64,000 nucleotides of DNA from Vogesella sp. XCS3 (GTDB taxonomy: Bacteria > Pseudomonadota > Gammaproteobacteria > Burkholderiales > Chromobacteriaceae). The notes beneath the pieces were generated by a model, which worked only from the letters and a program-made list of their open reading frames with translations, made no database searches and had not been told where the DNA came from. The stretch's first letter is position 1. Each line of letters opens with the position of its first letter. Location of the stretch: assembly GCF_020616155.1 (NCBI RefSeq), contig NZ_CP085530.1:2536001-2600000 (forward strand), in the 5' to 3' direction. The translations under genes and the position numbers were made by a program. Below are positions 17,276 through 29,023 of this stretch, piece after piece.

Positions 17276-18919
17276 TCAGGACTGCAGGGCCGCCTTGCGG
17301 GCTTTTTCGATGCTCTGGTTCACGTACCACTGCTGCGCGATGGACAGCAGGTTGTTCACTACCCAGTACAGCACCAGGCCGGCCGGGAAGAAGAAGAACA
17401 TCACCGAGAAGGCAATCGGCATGATCTTCATCATCTTGGCCTGCATCGGGTCGGCCGGTGGCGGGTTCAGGAAGGTCTGGGCAAACATGGTAATGGCCAT
17501 GATCAGCGGCAGCGCGTAGAACGGGTCCGGGCGCGCCAGATCGTGGATGTACAGCCATTCAGCCTGACGCAGCTCTACCGACGCCAGCAGCGCCCAGTAT
17601 AGGCCGATGAACACCGGAATCTGCACCAGCATAGGCAGGCAGCCGCCCAGCGGGTTCACTTTCTCGGTTTTGTACATTTCCATTACAGCTTGCTGGAACT
17701 TCATGCGGTCGTCGCCGTACTGCTGCTTCAGGTTTTCCAGACGCGGTGCCAGCACCTTCATCTTGGCCATGGAGCGGTAGGAGGCGGCGGTCAGCGGGTA
17801 GAACACAGCCTTCACGGTAAGGGTGAGCAGTACGATCGCCCAGCCCCAGTTGTTCACCAGTGCGTGCAGCTTGGTAAGCAGCCAGAACAGCGGCGAGGCA
17901 AAGATATGCACCATGCCGTAGTCTTTGGCCAGGTCCAGGCCTTCGGCGACTTTGGTCACGGTATTGTATTCCAGCGGGCCGGCGTACAGCGGCACGGTCA
18001 GCGAGGTGCTTTGGCCAGCGGCTACGGTCGGCACAGTCACCAGCGCGGCAGCCGAGTAGGCACCGTTTTTAGGCTCCAGCAGGAACTGGCAGCTTTGCGC
18101 GTTGGCACATACCGGCTTGCCTTCCAGCGGTTTCAGGATCCAGGCGCTACCGAAGTAGTGCTGCACCATGCCTACCCAGCCGTTGTCGGCGTTCTTGGCG
18201 TATTCGCCCTTGCCTTTGTCCAGATCGTCAAACTTCACCTTCTGGAACTTGGCATCGTGGGTATACACCGCCGGGCCGGTAAAGGTTTGTGCCATGCGGC
18301 CTTCGCCTTCCGGAGCCTTGCCGTCACGCAGCAGGCGGAAATAAGCGGTAGTGGACAGCGGGGTGGTACCACCGTTGACGATGTCGTAACGCACGTCGAT
18401 CAGGTAGCTACCCTTCTTGAAGGTGTACACCTTGCTTACCTGCACACCGTTGGCCGCAGGGGCGGTCAGTTTCACTTCTACCTTGTCGCCAGCCAGCTGG
18501 TACTCGGCTTTTTCGGCGGCAAACACGGTTTTGTGGGTAGGCAGGGCAGCGTTGCCGGCAGCGATCAGGCCGGTTTGTGCCACGTACAGGCGCTCACCCT
18601 TATCGGTGAACAGCTCGAAGCGCTTGGAGGCATCTACCGCGCCGTCGTGCTTCAGCAGCTGCAGGCTGCGCAGGTCGCCACCATTGGTGTCGATCTCGGC
18701 GCGCAGCACGTCGGTATTCACTACCACGCGCTGGCCTTTGACTGGCTTGGCACTGTCTGCCAGCTGGGCAGACGGTACGTCGGAATGGGGGGCTGCAGTG
18801 GCGGCAGCTTGTTGCTGCACAGCAGGCTTGGCGGGCGGCTTCGGCGCAAAGTATTCCTGCCACAGCAGCAGGATGCCGAAAGACAGCACGATAAAGATGA
18901 TCAGTCGTTTGGAGTCCAT
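17276..18919 (-). CDS. yidC: Membrane protein insertase YidC
   Basis: A 547-residue YidC of the long Gram-negative type. An N-terminal helix ([20 protein letters not shown]) is followed by a large periplasmic beta-supersandwich domain (about 60-330) and then the five-helix insertase core. The core includes [19 protein letters not shown], the cytoplasmic hairpin with [34 protein letters not shown] and the last helices near [21 protein letters not shown]. It inserts and folds inner-membrane proteins with or without SecYEG. It follows yidD with a 17-bp gap in the classic rpmH operon. Confidence 0.98.
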   Translation of the reverse strand: MDSKRLIIFIVLSFGILLLWQEYFAPKPPAKPAVQQQAAATAAPHSDVPSAQLADSAKPVKGQRVVVNTDVLRAEIDTNGGDLRSLQLLKHDGAVDASKRFELFTDKGERLYVAQTGLIAAGNAALPTHKTVFAAEKAEYQLAGDKVEVKLTAPAANGVQVSKVYTFKKGSYLIDVRYDIVNGGTTPLSTTAYFRLLRDGKAPEGEGRMAQTFTGPAVYTHDAKFQKVKFDDLDKGKGEYAKNADNGWVGMVQHYFGSAWILKPLEGKPVCANAQSCQFLLEPKNGAYSAAALVTVPTVAAGQSTSLTVPLYAGPLEYNTVTKVAEGLDLAKDYGMVHIFASPLFWLLTKLHALVNNWGWAIVLLTLTVKAVFYPLTAASYRSMAKMKVLAPRLENLKQQYGDDRMKFQQAVMEMYKTEKVNPLGGCLPMLVQIPVFIGLYWALLASVELRQAEWLYIHDLARPDPFYALPLIMAITMFAQTFLNPPPADPMQAKMMKIMPIAFSVMFFFFPAGLVLYWVVNNLLSIAQQWYVNQSIEKARKAALQS

Positions 18920-18936
18920 CTCTCTTACCGGAAAGG

Positions 18937-19146
18937 TCAGGGAACCGGGTCATAACCGCTGCCGCCCCAAGGGTGGCAACGGCATATCCGTCGTGTCGCT
19001 AGCAGGCCGCCCTTGATGGCGCCGTGCTTTCTCAATGCTTCGATGGCGTAAGCCGAACAGGTGGGCTGATAACGGCAACGCGGTGGCAGCCAGGGGCTGA
19101 TCGCCAGCTGGTAAAAGCGCACCAGAAGAATCAAGAATTTCGACAT
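18937..19146 (-). CDS. yidD: Membrane protein insertion efficiency factor YidD
   Basis: A 69-residue YidD. The family core [28 protein letters not shown] is present, with conserved Cys residues ([14 protein letters not shown] and ICRCHPWGG), and the protein ends GYDPVP. It is a small membrane-associated factor that assists insertion together with YidC. Its start overlaps the end of rnpA by 16 bp, as is common for this operon. Confidence 0.97.
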   Translation of the reverse strand: MSKFLILLVRFYQLAISPWLPPRCRYQPTCSAYAIEALRKHGAIKGGLLATRRICRCHPWGGSGYDPVP

Positions 19147-19484
19147 CGGGCTAGTTTAGCAAAGAGCGCAGCCAAAGCTGTGATTGCTTCGTGATATTCG
19201 TCGCGGTAATACGCCTGCCGGGAGCGGACAACAAAATCCATCGGTGGCAAAGCATGCTTGTTCAGGCGGAACCACTCGCGCACAGTGCGCTTGATGTAGT
19301 TACGGCGATTGGCACGCTTGGCTACCTTCTTGCCTACCACCAGGCCCAGGCGCGCATGCGCCAGGCCGTTGGGCCGGGCATACACCTGGAACAGGTTATT
19401 ACTGCGCGCGTTCCGCAAATGAAAAACGGATGAGAACTCATCCGTTTTTAAAAGCCGGTGCGCACGGCGAAATGTGTTGTCCAA
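19131..19484 (-). CDS. rnpA: Ribonuclease P protein component
   Basis: A 117-residue RnpA, the protein subunit that helps RNase P RNA mature tRNA 5' ends. The family motif [20 protein letters not shown] is present, and the N terminus [20 protein letters not shown] fits the family. I place the start at the TTG at 19484, which gives the usual length and lies 4 bp after the rpmH stop; no ATG lies at a sensible position, since the next upstream one falls well inside rpmH. Translation is likely coupled to rpmH. Confidence 0.95.
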   Translation of the reverse strand: MDNTFRRAHRLLKTDEFSSVFHLRNARSNNLFQVYARPNGLAHARLGLVVGKKVAKRANRRNYIKRTVREWFRLNKHALPPMDFVVRSRQAYYRDEYHEAITALAALFAKLARCRNS

Positions 19485-19488
19485 GCGA

Positions 19489-19623
19489 TTAAACGGCCAG
19501 ACGCTTGCGACCTTTAGCGCGACGGGCGGCCAGAACGGCACGACCACCACGGGTCTTGGAGCGAACGAGGAAGCCGTGAGTACGCTTGCGGCGGGTAGTA
19601 GAAGGCTGGTAAGTACGTTTCAT
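19489..19623 (-). CDS. rpmH: 50S ribosomal protein L34
   Basis: The 44-residue L34, starting [18 protein letters not shown] and ending KGRKRLAV, matches the family along its whole length. It is the first gene of the leftward rpmH-rnpA-yidD-yidC operon and is divergent from dnaA. The frame is open further upstream, but the conserved start and length fix it at 19623. Confidence 0.99.
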   Translation of the reverse strand: MKRTYQPSTTRRKRTHGFLVRSKTRGGRAVLAARRAKGRKRLAV

Positions 19624-20014
19624 GATGAAGTTTTCCTGTTTCGAAACGGAAATAAACGCGTGATTACACAGATAAATCCATGTTTTGTCAACCTTTGCCG
19701 CCCGGAAGCACCGTAATAGCCTACAGGCAGCGCGGGAAAGCACACATTATAGAGACACAACAGCCCGCCCATGGTGGGTAAAGCGCTGTACAAATTTTTT
19801 GCAGCGCTGTGGATAACTTTGCGCAAAAGCCGTAGAATAGCCAGCTGAAAACCTGCCTGTTGCCGTGCCCAATAAAAGCGAATCCCCAGCACGGCTACCT
19901 GATACAGGCAAGGCTAGCCAGCCCAACCCAACAATGACTGCCGGTGCCGCTTGCCGTCAGCCACTCCCGCCGCCCCCTGACCAGCTGTCCGTTTGCGGCG
20001 GGATTTTGTTTTTA
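19624..20014. other. rpmH-dnaA intergenic region, possible origin region
   Basis: About 390 bp between divergent rpmH and dnaA. It holds an AT-rich patch, one perfect DnaA box (listed separately) and two GCGCTGT direct repeats flanking a T-run at about 19783-19810. This is the place where oriC sits in many bacteria, but I see only one consensus box, so an origin is not established. Confidence 0.5.
19808..19816 (-). promoter_or_regulatory. DnaA box
   Basis: TGTGGATAA is the complement of the consensus DnaA box TTATCCACA. It lies about 200 bp upstream of dnaA and could serve dnaA autoregulation or be part of an origin. Confidence 0.6.
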
Positions 20015-21469
20015 ATGACTTTGATGACTGAACCGGAACACTTCTGGGCCACGTGCCTGACGCGTCTGGAGGAAGAACTTTCCTCGCAGCAATTCAATAC
20101 CTGGATCCGCCCTCTGGCCGCCGAGCCGACAGAGGAGGCACTGGTATTGTACGCACCCAACCGTTTCATCCTGCAGTTCATCAAAGACCGCTTCCTGGCG
20201 CGTATTGAAGAGCTGGCCATCGAGCTGCTGGGCGAAACGCCGGTAGAGCTGCGCATCGGCGCGCCCGCTGGTGCCACCCCGGCCCCGGTCACCCCGCCCA
20301 AAGCCACCCCGCGTGGCCAGGGCAACGCACCTGCGGCCAACCCTGCCGCCAGCGACAGCAAAACCGACAGCCGCCCGGCCAGCAACCCCAGCATCGCCGC
20401 CAGCCCCAAGCAAACCGCGCTGAAAGCCATTGGCGGTGGCCACGAAAGTACCCGCCTGAACCCGGCGTTTACCTTTGACACCCTGGTAACCGGTAAAGGT
20501 AACCAGCTGGCGCGCGCCGCCGCGCTGCAAATTGCCGAAAACCCGGGCGACCCGGCCTACAACCCGCTGTTTGTGTACGGTGGCGTGGGCCTGGGTAAGA
20601 CCCACTTGATACAAGCCATCGGCAACCACGTTTATCAGAAAAACCCGCAGGCCAAGATTCGTTACATCCACGCCGAACGCTACGTAGCCGACATCATGCG
20701 CGCCTACCAGCACAAGGCCTTTGACGAGTTCAAGCGCTACTACCACAGCCTGGACCTGCTGCTGATCGACGACATCCAGTTTTTTGCCGGCAAAAACCGC
20801 ACGCAAGAAGAATTCTTCTATGCCTTTAACGCGCTGATCGAGGGCGGCAAGCAGGTGATCATGACCTGCGACAGCTACCCCAAGCAGATAGAAGGCATGG
20901 AAGAGCGCCTGATTTCGCGCTTTAGCTGGGGCCTGACGGTAGAAATCCAGCCGCCGGAGCTGGAAATGCGCGTGGCCATTCTGATGAAAAAGGCCGAAGC
21001 CGATAACACCAAGCTGGACCACAACGTGGCCTTCTTCATTGCCCAGAACGTGCGCAGCAACGTGCGCGAGCTGGAAGGTGCCCTGAAGCGCGTGGTGGCC
21101 TATGCCCGCTTTACCAGCCAGCCCATTACCATGGAGCTGGTGAAAGAAGCGCTGAAAGACATTCTGGCCGCCGGTAACCGCCAGGTCACCGTGGACGCCA
21201 TCCAGAAAACGGTGGCCGAGTACTACAAGATCAAGCTGTCCGACATGCACAGCAAAAAGCGCAGCCGCGATATCGCGCGCCCGCGCCAGGTCGCCATGGC
21301 GCTAGCCAAAGAGCTGACCTCGCTGAGCCTGCCGAACATTGGCGACGCCTTTGGCGGCCGCGACCACACCACCGTGCTGCACGCCTGCAAAACCATTGCA
21401 GAAATGCGCGGTAGTGACGCGGACATCGCCCACGATTACGATACGCTGCTATCCATGCTGCGTAACTGA
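20015..21469 (+). CDS. dnaA: Chromosomal replication initiator DnaA
   Basis: A DnaA of 484 residues from the ATG at 20015; another ATG at 20024 (MTEPEHFWATCLTRLEEEL) is equally plausible. The open frame continues upstream to 19865, but homologues start here. Domain I is at residues ~5-90, a Pro/Ala-rich linker at about 90-150, and the AAA+ domain has GGVGLGKTHLIQAIGN (Walker A) and LLLIDDIQFFAGK (Walker B). The C-terminal DNA-binding domain ends with the signature FGGRDHTTVLHACKTI. It binds DnaA boxes and opens oriC. dnaN follows after 38 bp. Confidence 0.98.
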   Translation: MTLMTEPEHFWATCLTRLEEELSSQQFNTWIRPLAAEPTEEALVLYAPNRFILQFIKDRFLARIEELAIELLGETPVELRIGAPAGATPAPVTPPKATPRGQGNAPAANPAASDSKTDSRPASNPSIAASPKQTALKAIGGGHESTRLNPAFTFDTLVTGKGNQLARAAALQIAENPGDPAYNPLFVYGGVGLGKTHLIQAIGNHVYQKNPQAKIRYIHAERYVADIMRAYQHKAFDEFKRYYHSLDLLLIDDIQFFAGKNRTQEEFFYAFNALIEGGKQVIMTCDSYPKQIEGMEERLISRFSWGLTVEIQPPELEMRVAILMKKAEADNTKLDHNVAFFIAQNVRSNVRELEGALKRVVAYARFTSQPITMELVKEALKDILAAGNRQVTVDAIQKTVAEYYKIKLSDMHSKKRSRDIARPRQVAMALAKELTSLSLPNIGDAFGGRDHTTVLHACKTIAEMRGSDADIAHDYDTLLSMLRN

Positions 21470-21507
21470 ACCTTTTCATAACGACCTGTAACCCCGGGAG
21501 TCCGCAC

Positions 21508-22614
21508 ATGCTGATTCTGCAAGCCGAACGCGATGCACTGCTCAAACCCCTGCTGGCTGTGACCGGCATCGTAGAGCGTCGCCACACCCTGCCTATCCTC
21601 TCCAACGTACTGATCGAGAAAAAGGCAGACGCGGTAAGCTTTCTGGCCACCGACCTGGAAATCCAGATCACCACGGCCAGCCCCGACGACATCGCCGGCG
21701 AAGCCTTCCGCCTGACTACCTCGGCCAAAAAGCTGCAGGACATCCTGCGCGCGATCCCCGACAAAACCACCGTTACGCTGGAACAGCAAGACGGCCGCCT
21801 GATGCTGAAAGCCGGCAAAAGCCGCTTCAACCTGCAAACCCTGCCGGCGGACGACTTTCCGCTGCTGTCGGCCGCCAGCGCCGCCGAAGCCAGCTTCAGC
21901 CTGGCCCAGCGCGACCTGAAGCGCCTGATCGCCCAGGTACAGTACGCCATGGCCGTGCAGGACATCCGCTACTACCTGAACGGCCTGCTGCTGCAAACCG
22001 AAGGCAACCAGGTACGCCTGATCGCCACCGACGGCCACCGCCTGGCTTTTGCCAGCGCCGAGATTGCGGCCAACCTGGCCAAGAGCGAAGTGATCCTGCC
22101 GCGCAAAACCATCGTAGAGCTGTACAAGCTGCTGCAGGATAGCGACGAGCAGATCAACGTGGAGCTGCTGTCCAACCAGGTGCGCTTCAGCTTTGGCAGC
22201 ACCGTGATCATCAGCAAAATCGTGGACGGCAAGTTCCCCGACTACAACCGCGTGATCCCGCTGGACAACAACAACATCTTCCTGCTGGAACGCGTTACCT
22301 TCCTGCAGGCCCTGCAACGCGCAGCCATCCTGGCCAACGAGAAATTCCGCGGCGTACGGCTGGTACTGCGCCCGGGCACCATGTCCATCCTGTGTACCAA
22401 CAGCGAGCAGGAAGAAGCCGAAGAAGAGCTGGAAATCGCCTACCAGGGCGCCGAGCTGGAAATCGGTTTCAACATCAACTACCTGCTGGACGTGCTGACC
22501 AACCTGCCGGCTGAAACCGTGCAGCTCGCCTTTGGCGACGCCGTACGCGCCGTGCTGGTAACCATCCCGGACAACGCAACCTTCAAATACGTTGTGATGC
22601 CAATGCGCATCTGA
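21508..22614 (+). CDS. dnaN: DNA polymerase III beta sliding clamp
   Basis: A 368-residue beta clamp with the expected three-domain length. It starts MLILQAERDALLKPLLAVTGIVERRHTLPILSNVLIE and ends YVVMPMRI, the conserved C-terminal motif of the peptide-binding site. It dimerises into the ring that tethers DNA polymerase III and other partners. It sits between dnaA and gyrB; recF, which often follows dnaN, is absent here. Confidence 0.98.
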   Translation: MLILQAERDALLKPLLAVTGIVERRHTLPILSNVLIEKKADAVSFLATDLEIQITTASPDDIAGEAFRLTTSAKKLQDILRAIPDKTTVTLEQQDGRLMLKAGKSRFNLQTLPADDFPLLSAASAAEASFSLAQRDLKRLIAQVQYAMAVQDIRYYLNGLLLQTEGNQVRLIATDGHRLAFASAEIAANLAKSEVILPRKTIVELYKLLQDSDEQINVELLSNQVRFSFGSTVIISKIVDGKFPDYNRVIPLDNNNIFLLERVTFLQALQRAAILANEKFRGVRLVLRPGTMSILCTNSEQEEAEEELEIAYQGAELEIGFNINYLLDVLTNLPAETVQLAFGDAVRAVLVTIPDNATFKYVVMPMRI

Positions 22615-22666
22615 CACCCGCCTGCCCTGCCCCGTGCAGGGCCAGCGGCGGCGGCCACCAGCCTAA

Positions 22667-25114
<2,448 letters not shown>

Positions 25115-25194
25115 TTTTGTAGGATCCCATGAATATCTAGATATTTCCCACTTTTCTAGATTTTTGGGATACAGCTCACTGTACTCAGCTTAGC

Positions 25195-25224
25195 AAATGG
25201 CCTCCAGGTTTGGAGGCCATTTTT
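25195..25224 (+). terminator. Rho-independent terminator of gyrB
   Basis: AAATGGCCTCCA-GGTT-TGGAGGCCATTT is a perfect 12-bp stem followed by more T. It lies 80 bp after the gyrB stop; the symmetric A/T flanks could let it work in both directions. Confidence 0.9.
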
Positions 25225-25640
25225 CATTTCTAGGAACAAATGATATTTGCAGTTATGGGGACTGTGAGCTTGTTTGTTGTGCTTAGCAATCTGCCCACCT
25301 CTCTCAATTACCTGCACCAGACGTCGGTTTTCTGCCTTCAGAAAGATGTAAACACACTTCATTTCAGCGGTATAGATTAAGATTTTTCTCCAACGATAGG
25401 TGTCAGAATACGCTGGTCTCCCAGTGATGAGGTTTGCCTGAGAGTTGCTGATAAGCATAGACACAGTCATAACGTTTGCTTGATTGGAGTCTGCGACATG
25501 GCTACAGCTTGTCAAATTATTAGAAATTATGATATTAGGGTGTTGAGTGTTTTTCTGTAGTAGCGTTACCCAACGGTCTTGAATACCCTGATAAACACAG
25601 TCAGCTTCTGCCGCCCTATTGGAACCTCATCGAGAGCAAG
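25225..25640. other. AT-richer gap before the TIR gene
   Basis: About 415 bp with no gene I can support. A 119-codon minus-strand frame crosses it but includes the gyrB terminator hairpin and has no recognisable protein signature. The base composition already differs from gyrB, so this is probably the left edge of the acquired island and contains the TIR promoter. Confidence 0.5.
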
Positions 25641-26495
25641 ATGCCCATCTTCATTAGCTACTCACATAAAGACAAAGAGTTCGTCGACAAGCTCACTATG
25701 CAACTCGTACAGCGTAACGTCAATGTTTGGCTAGATCGCTGGGAGCTAGCAGTCGGTGATTCAATCATTGATCGCGTGCAAGAAGCCGTCGACGGCGCTA
25801 GCGCATTGTTGGTAATTCTTTCGAAAGCATCTACTGGGTCAGAGTGGTGCAAAAAGGAACTTTCCGCAGGTCTTCTTCGGGAGCTGGAGGAGAGGCGCGT
25901 CGTTGTGATGCCGGTAATGCTAGAAGACTGCGATGTACCAGTGTTCGCACGCGGGAAAATGTTTGCTGACTTTCGTACAGACTTCGATGATGGACTTCGC
26001 AGTATTTCTGAAGGCGTTGCAAAAGTTACAAACTCTGCGATGGCCAGAGCTAAGGAACCTGACTTCAACACTGATTGGTCAATCGATTGGGGGTTTCGTG
26101 CTGGACAGCTCTCAATGATGATTACTTATTTACAAATTCCATCTAACTACCCTTACTCGTGTTTAACTACTGTAGAGATAGTTGGTAGTAAAACTGCAAG
26201 CGAGATTTTTCAGAAAATCAGTAAGGAAAGCCATCCTGACTTTGCTAAGCTACATGTTGTGAAGCTTATCGTCTCTTTCTTTGATAAATTCGGCGAAATG
26301 AAAGCATTGCTCTCTGATGAAAAGTCGAAAATTAAATTACTTGAAATCAAGGGACCAGAGCTACGGGAAAGCTATAATCTTCGCATAATGACTCGGCGAC
26401 TAGGCGAAGATACGGGGCGAGATGTACTAATTCATGTAAGCTCTCTCGTTCGATATACTCTGCAACATATGGCCTCAGTTCTTCGTGGAAAATAA
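25641..26495 (+). CDS. TIR-domain protein (candidate defence effector)
   Basis: A 284-residue protein. Residues 1-135 form a TIR domain: FISYSHKD (4-11), WLDRWEL in the BB-loop region (30-36) and VILSKASTGSEWCKKEL, where E73 matches the catalytic glutamate of NAD-cleaving TIR enzymes. The C-terminal half (about 140-284) is not familiar; it appears alpha/beta with no membrane helix and may sense a signal or oligomerise. Bacterial TIR proteins usually kill infected cells by depleting NAD+ or make signal nucleotides. Base composition is well below that of the core genes. The GHKL ATPase gene follows 174 bp later on the same strand. No ThsA-like, Argonaute or CBASS partner is beside it, so it is not an obvious Thoeris, SPARTA or CBASS gene. 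Confidence 0.85.
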   Translation: MPIFISYSHKDKEFVDKLTMQLVQRNVNVWLDRWELAVGDSIIDRVQEAVDGASALLVILSKASTGSEWCKKELSAGLLRELEERRVVVMPVMLEDCDVPVFARGKMFADFRTDFDDGLRSISEGVAKVTNSAMARAKEPDFNTDWSIDWGFRAGQLSMMITYLQIPSNYPYSCLTTVEIVGSKTASEIFQKISKESHPDFAKLHVVKLIVSFFDKFGEMKALLSDEKSKIKLLEIKGPELRESYNLRIMTRRLGEDTGRDVLIHVSSLVRYTLQHMASVLRGK

Positions 26496-26669
26496 TATTG
26501 GCCTAACAACATAATAAACTATTGCGGATATTTCTGCATTCGAGAGAAATTAATATTTCTCTGAGATGCAAAATTATTATTTTAAAATAAAGCCAGTTCG
26601 CTTTATTGCGAATCAGCTTATATTTACAATTTTGCATATTATTATGAATCTAAAATTAGGAGCTTGGGG

Positions 26670-27959
26670 ATGACCGAAAATAAAATAAATGCACGTCCGA
26701 CCAAAGAATTTTTTATTCACATGTTGACACGTGACATTGCAACAGATAGAGCGATACTAGATTTAATTGATAATAGCATTGATGCCGGAAACTCAAATTC
26801 AATTGAAAATCCAAGTATTGCGATAGTCGCAAATAGGGATGTGTTTTCAATTCATGACAATTGCGGGGGGCTTGATTTAGAAACAGCTAAGACGTATGCA
26901 TTTAGATTTGGCCGATCAGCAAGTAACCCTCAAACCCCTAACTCTGTTGGGCAGTTTGGGGTCGGCATGAAAAGAACTCTTTTCAAAATTGCTGATGAAT
27001 TTTACGTAGAATCGATGTGCAACAATATTGCATATCGTGTATCTGTTAATGTAAATGAATGGTTAGAAGAAGAAGGTGAATGGGAGTTTTCGTTCAACCT
27101 TCTCGATAAGCACGACCTTACCGAAGGCCAGACAACTATTGTTGTAACGCACATTAAACCAGAAGCCGTTGATCTACTTGATGATCCGTCATTTCTTAAT
27201 AGACTGGAAAATGAAATTTCTGAAGCTTATTTCAAACAACTTCATGACGGGCTAGAGATAAAAATTAATGACCGTCAAATAAAATCTAATGATATTTTTA
27301 TCAAAAAATCGGATGATTTAGGGTATATAAAAACAAGCTTTTTACTTCATGATGTAAATGTAACTATAACTTGCGGCATTGCAGATCGAGATAAAGAAGA
27401 TGGTGGCTGGTATGTTGTTTGCAACGGACGACTTGTTGCTGCCGCGAATCAAACATCTGCTACCGGGTGGGGACAAAATGGAGTGCCTAAGTATCATGCC
27501 GACTATGCATTCTTTCGTGGATTAATTGAATTTTCAAGCGCTGACTCTTCTAAACTTCCGTGGACAACCACGAAAACAGGTGTTGACCAAGATAGCAAAA
27601 TCTATAAAGCCGCTCTACATCATATGAGCACGCACATGAAGACTGTTATTGCATTTTTACGCGAAAGAGCTCAAGAAACAAACTTTCTCACCGAAGGGAA
27701 GATTTCAAATGCACCTCTTCAAAATGCAATCGAACAGGCTCATGTGATTCGAATTTATGACGCTGTAAATACAGACGTATTCATTAGACCGGAAAGGCTT
27801 CTACCTGCCGGTGAAGATCGAACTACATCATCAATTCAATATTCTGTTCCAGTTAAAAAATTAGATATAGCAAAAGAAAAGTTAGGAGTAACGACAGCGC
27901 GCGAAGTGGGCGAAATGACTTTTAATTACTATTTTTCTTATGAGTGCGAAGATGAGTAA
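26670..27959 (+). CDS. GHKL (Hsp90/MORC-type) ATPase of the island
   Basis: A 429-residue protein from the ATG at 26670 (AGGAG at 26657-26661). The N-terminal Bergerat ATP-binding fold is clear: ILDLIDNSIDAG (N box, about 30-40), IHDNCGGL (61-68) and GQFGVGMKRTLF (94-105). A transducer-like segment follows, with NGRLVAAAN and LPWTTTKTG (a possible catalytic lysine loop). There is no histidine-kinase dimerisation domain, so it is closer to MORC/MutL/Hsp90-like enzymes than to sensor kinases. The gene is strongly AT-rich. Its last bases overlap the next gene by 8 bp (ATGAGTAA), implying co-translation with the methyltransferase-like protein. A defence role is inferred from the TIR and Dnd neighbours. 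Confidence 0.75.
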   Translation: MTENKINARPTKEFFIHMLTRDIATDRAILDLIDNSIDAGNSNSIENPSIAIVANRDVFSIHDNCGGLDLETAKTYAFRFGRSASNPQTPNSVGQFGVGMKRTLFKIADEFYVESMCNNIAYRVSVNVNEWLEEEGEWEFSFNLLDKHDLTEGQTTIVVTHIKPEAVDLLDDPSFLNRLENEISEAYFKQLHDGLEIKINDRQIKSNDIFIKKSDDLGYIKTSFLLHDVNVTITCGIADRDKEDGGWYVVCNGRLVAAANQTSATGWGQNGVPKYHADYAFFRGLIEFSSADSSKLPWTTTKTGVDQDSKIYKAALHHMSTHMKTVIAFLRERAQETNFLTEGKISNAPLQNAIEQAHVIRIYDAVNTDVFIRPERLLPAGEDRTTSSIQYSVPVKKLDIAKEKLGVTTAREVGEMTFNYYFSYECEDE

Positions 27960-28908
27960 CTCAGGACGAAAAATCAATTATTCAATTAGGCCCGCAAAAA
28001 ATATTGAACGAAAAATGATGCGGGATATGTTCTTAAGACTCAGGGAGTTTAATCGCCTTGAAGACTATTCCTACGTTGGGTTCGGATCGAAATATTTTAC
28101 CGATTTTATTGTTTTTCATAAAATACTAAATATTTCCAAGATGATCAGTATAGAGTCTGACGTTAACAATAGAAAAAGATATGAATTTAATAAACCATAT
28201 TCATGCATTACCATGCAATGGGGAAAATCAACAGAAGTAATACCGAAAATAATATCGGAAAATAAAAAATCAATATACTGGCTGGATTACGATGATGTTT
28301 TTCAGAGCTATATGCTTAGTGATGCAGCCATACTTTCTGAGCAATTGGAATCAGGAAGTTTTTTTTGCGCCAGTTTTAATTGCGAACCATTTGTTCCACA
28401 AGATGCGAGCGAAGATGAAATTAGAAACAAGCTTGTGGATATGGTCGGAAAAGACTACGTCGGGAGCTCAATTGAAACTAGAGGATGGCAAAAATCTACA
28501 AGAATTGCTGTTTTTTTGAAAAATTGCTTAAAGCAGAAAATTGAACATGTGCTAAAAAACAGAAATTTATCTCTTGGAGATAATGAAAAACTGCAAATTT
28601 CGCAGGAACTATTTTTCATTTATGCAGATGGCGCCAACATGGCAACTGTCGGCTTCTTTTTTTACACAAAAGAAGATGAAAATAAATATCAAAACTGTGG
28701 ATTTTCTGATTTTTACTTCAATAAAAATGGTGATGAACCATTTTTAATAAAAACACCAAATTTTACTATCAAGGAGATAAGGCACTTAATGGAGAAAAGA
28801 CCTGATCTTTCAGGGATAAATTATCAAGTATTTACTCAAAAAGATGTGGAAGAACTTTGGGAGAATTACAGATACTTCCCCGGATTTTCTGAGGTAGAGT
28901 CGTTCTGA
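27952..28908 (+). CDS. Methyltransferase-like partner of the GHKL ATPase
   Basis: A 318-residue protein from the ATG at 27952; an in-frame ATG at 27940 overlaps the ATPase gene more deeply. The segment YSYVGFGSKYFTDFIVFHKIL (39-59), then MISIESD (64-70) and later SIYWLDYDD (107-115), has the spacing of a Rossmann SAM-binding site (glycine loop, acidic end of strand 2, acidic end of strand 4). I therefore read it as a divergent methyltransferase fold, perhaps inactive; no catalytic motif such as NPPY is seen. The C-terminal half is not recognisable. Very AT-rich and tightly coupled to the ATPase gene. The pair looks like one functional unit of unknown activity. Confidence 0.6.
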   Translation: MSNSGRKINYSIRPAKNIERKMMRDMFLRLREFNRLEDYSYVGFGSKYFTDFIVFHKILNISKMISIESDVNNRKRYEFNKPYSCITMQWGKSTEVIPKIISENKKSIYWLDYDDVFQSYMLSDAAILSEQLESGSFFCASFNCEPFVPQDASEDEIRNKLVDMVGKDYVGSSIETRGWQKSTRIAVFLKNCLKQKIEHVLKNRNLSLGDNEKLQISQELFFIYADGANMATVGFFFYTKEDENKYQNCGFSDFYFNKNGDEPFLIKTPNFTIKEIRHLMEKRPDLSGINYQVFTQKDVEELWENYRYFPGFSEVESF

Positions 28909-28926
28909 ATATTTTCTCATTAGATT

Positions 28927-29023
28927 GGCTTTGTTGCATAATCCCATAGCTGGATGAGCTTTCTCCACCCCTGGGTGAGAGTTCCATGCCATGTGTCTAT
29001 TGGTATGGGTTTGTGCAACAAAG
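28927..29023. mobile_element. Remnant or mini-element with IS903-type ends
   Basis: GGCTTTGTTGCATAATCCC (28927-28945) and GGGTTTGTGCAACAAAG (29007-29023, completed by CC on the far side of the later IS) are inverted repeats matching at 16 of 19 positions. They resemble the ends of the neighbouring IS and enclose about 60 bp without coding capacity. This is either a MITE-like derivative or an internally deleted IS copy. Its right end was the target of the full-length IS. Confidence 0.6.

Noticed and set aside
19624..20014. Firm oriC call
   Set aside because: Only one consensus DnaA box and no clear array of boxes with an unwinding element; reported as a possible origin region only.
20012..21250. 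412-codon minus-strand frame opposite dnaA
   Set aside because: Antisense shadow of dnaA with no start signal or family match.
25156..25515. 119-codon minus-strand gene after gyrB
   Set aside because: It runs through the gyrB terminator hairpin, has no ribosome-binding site that I can see and no recognisable protein signature.
25641..26495. Thoeris system
   Set aside because: The TIR protein fits ThsB in part, but no ThsA (SIR2/SLOG or Macro) gene is beside it.
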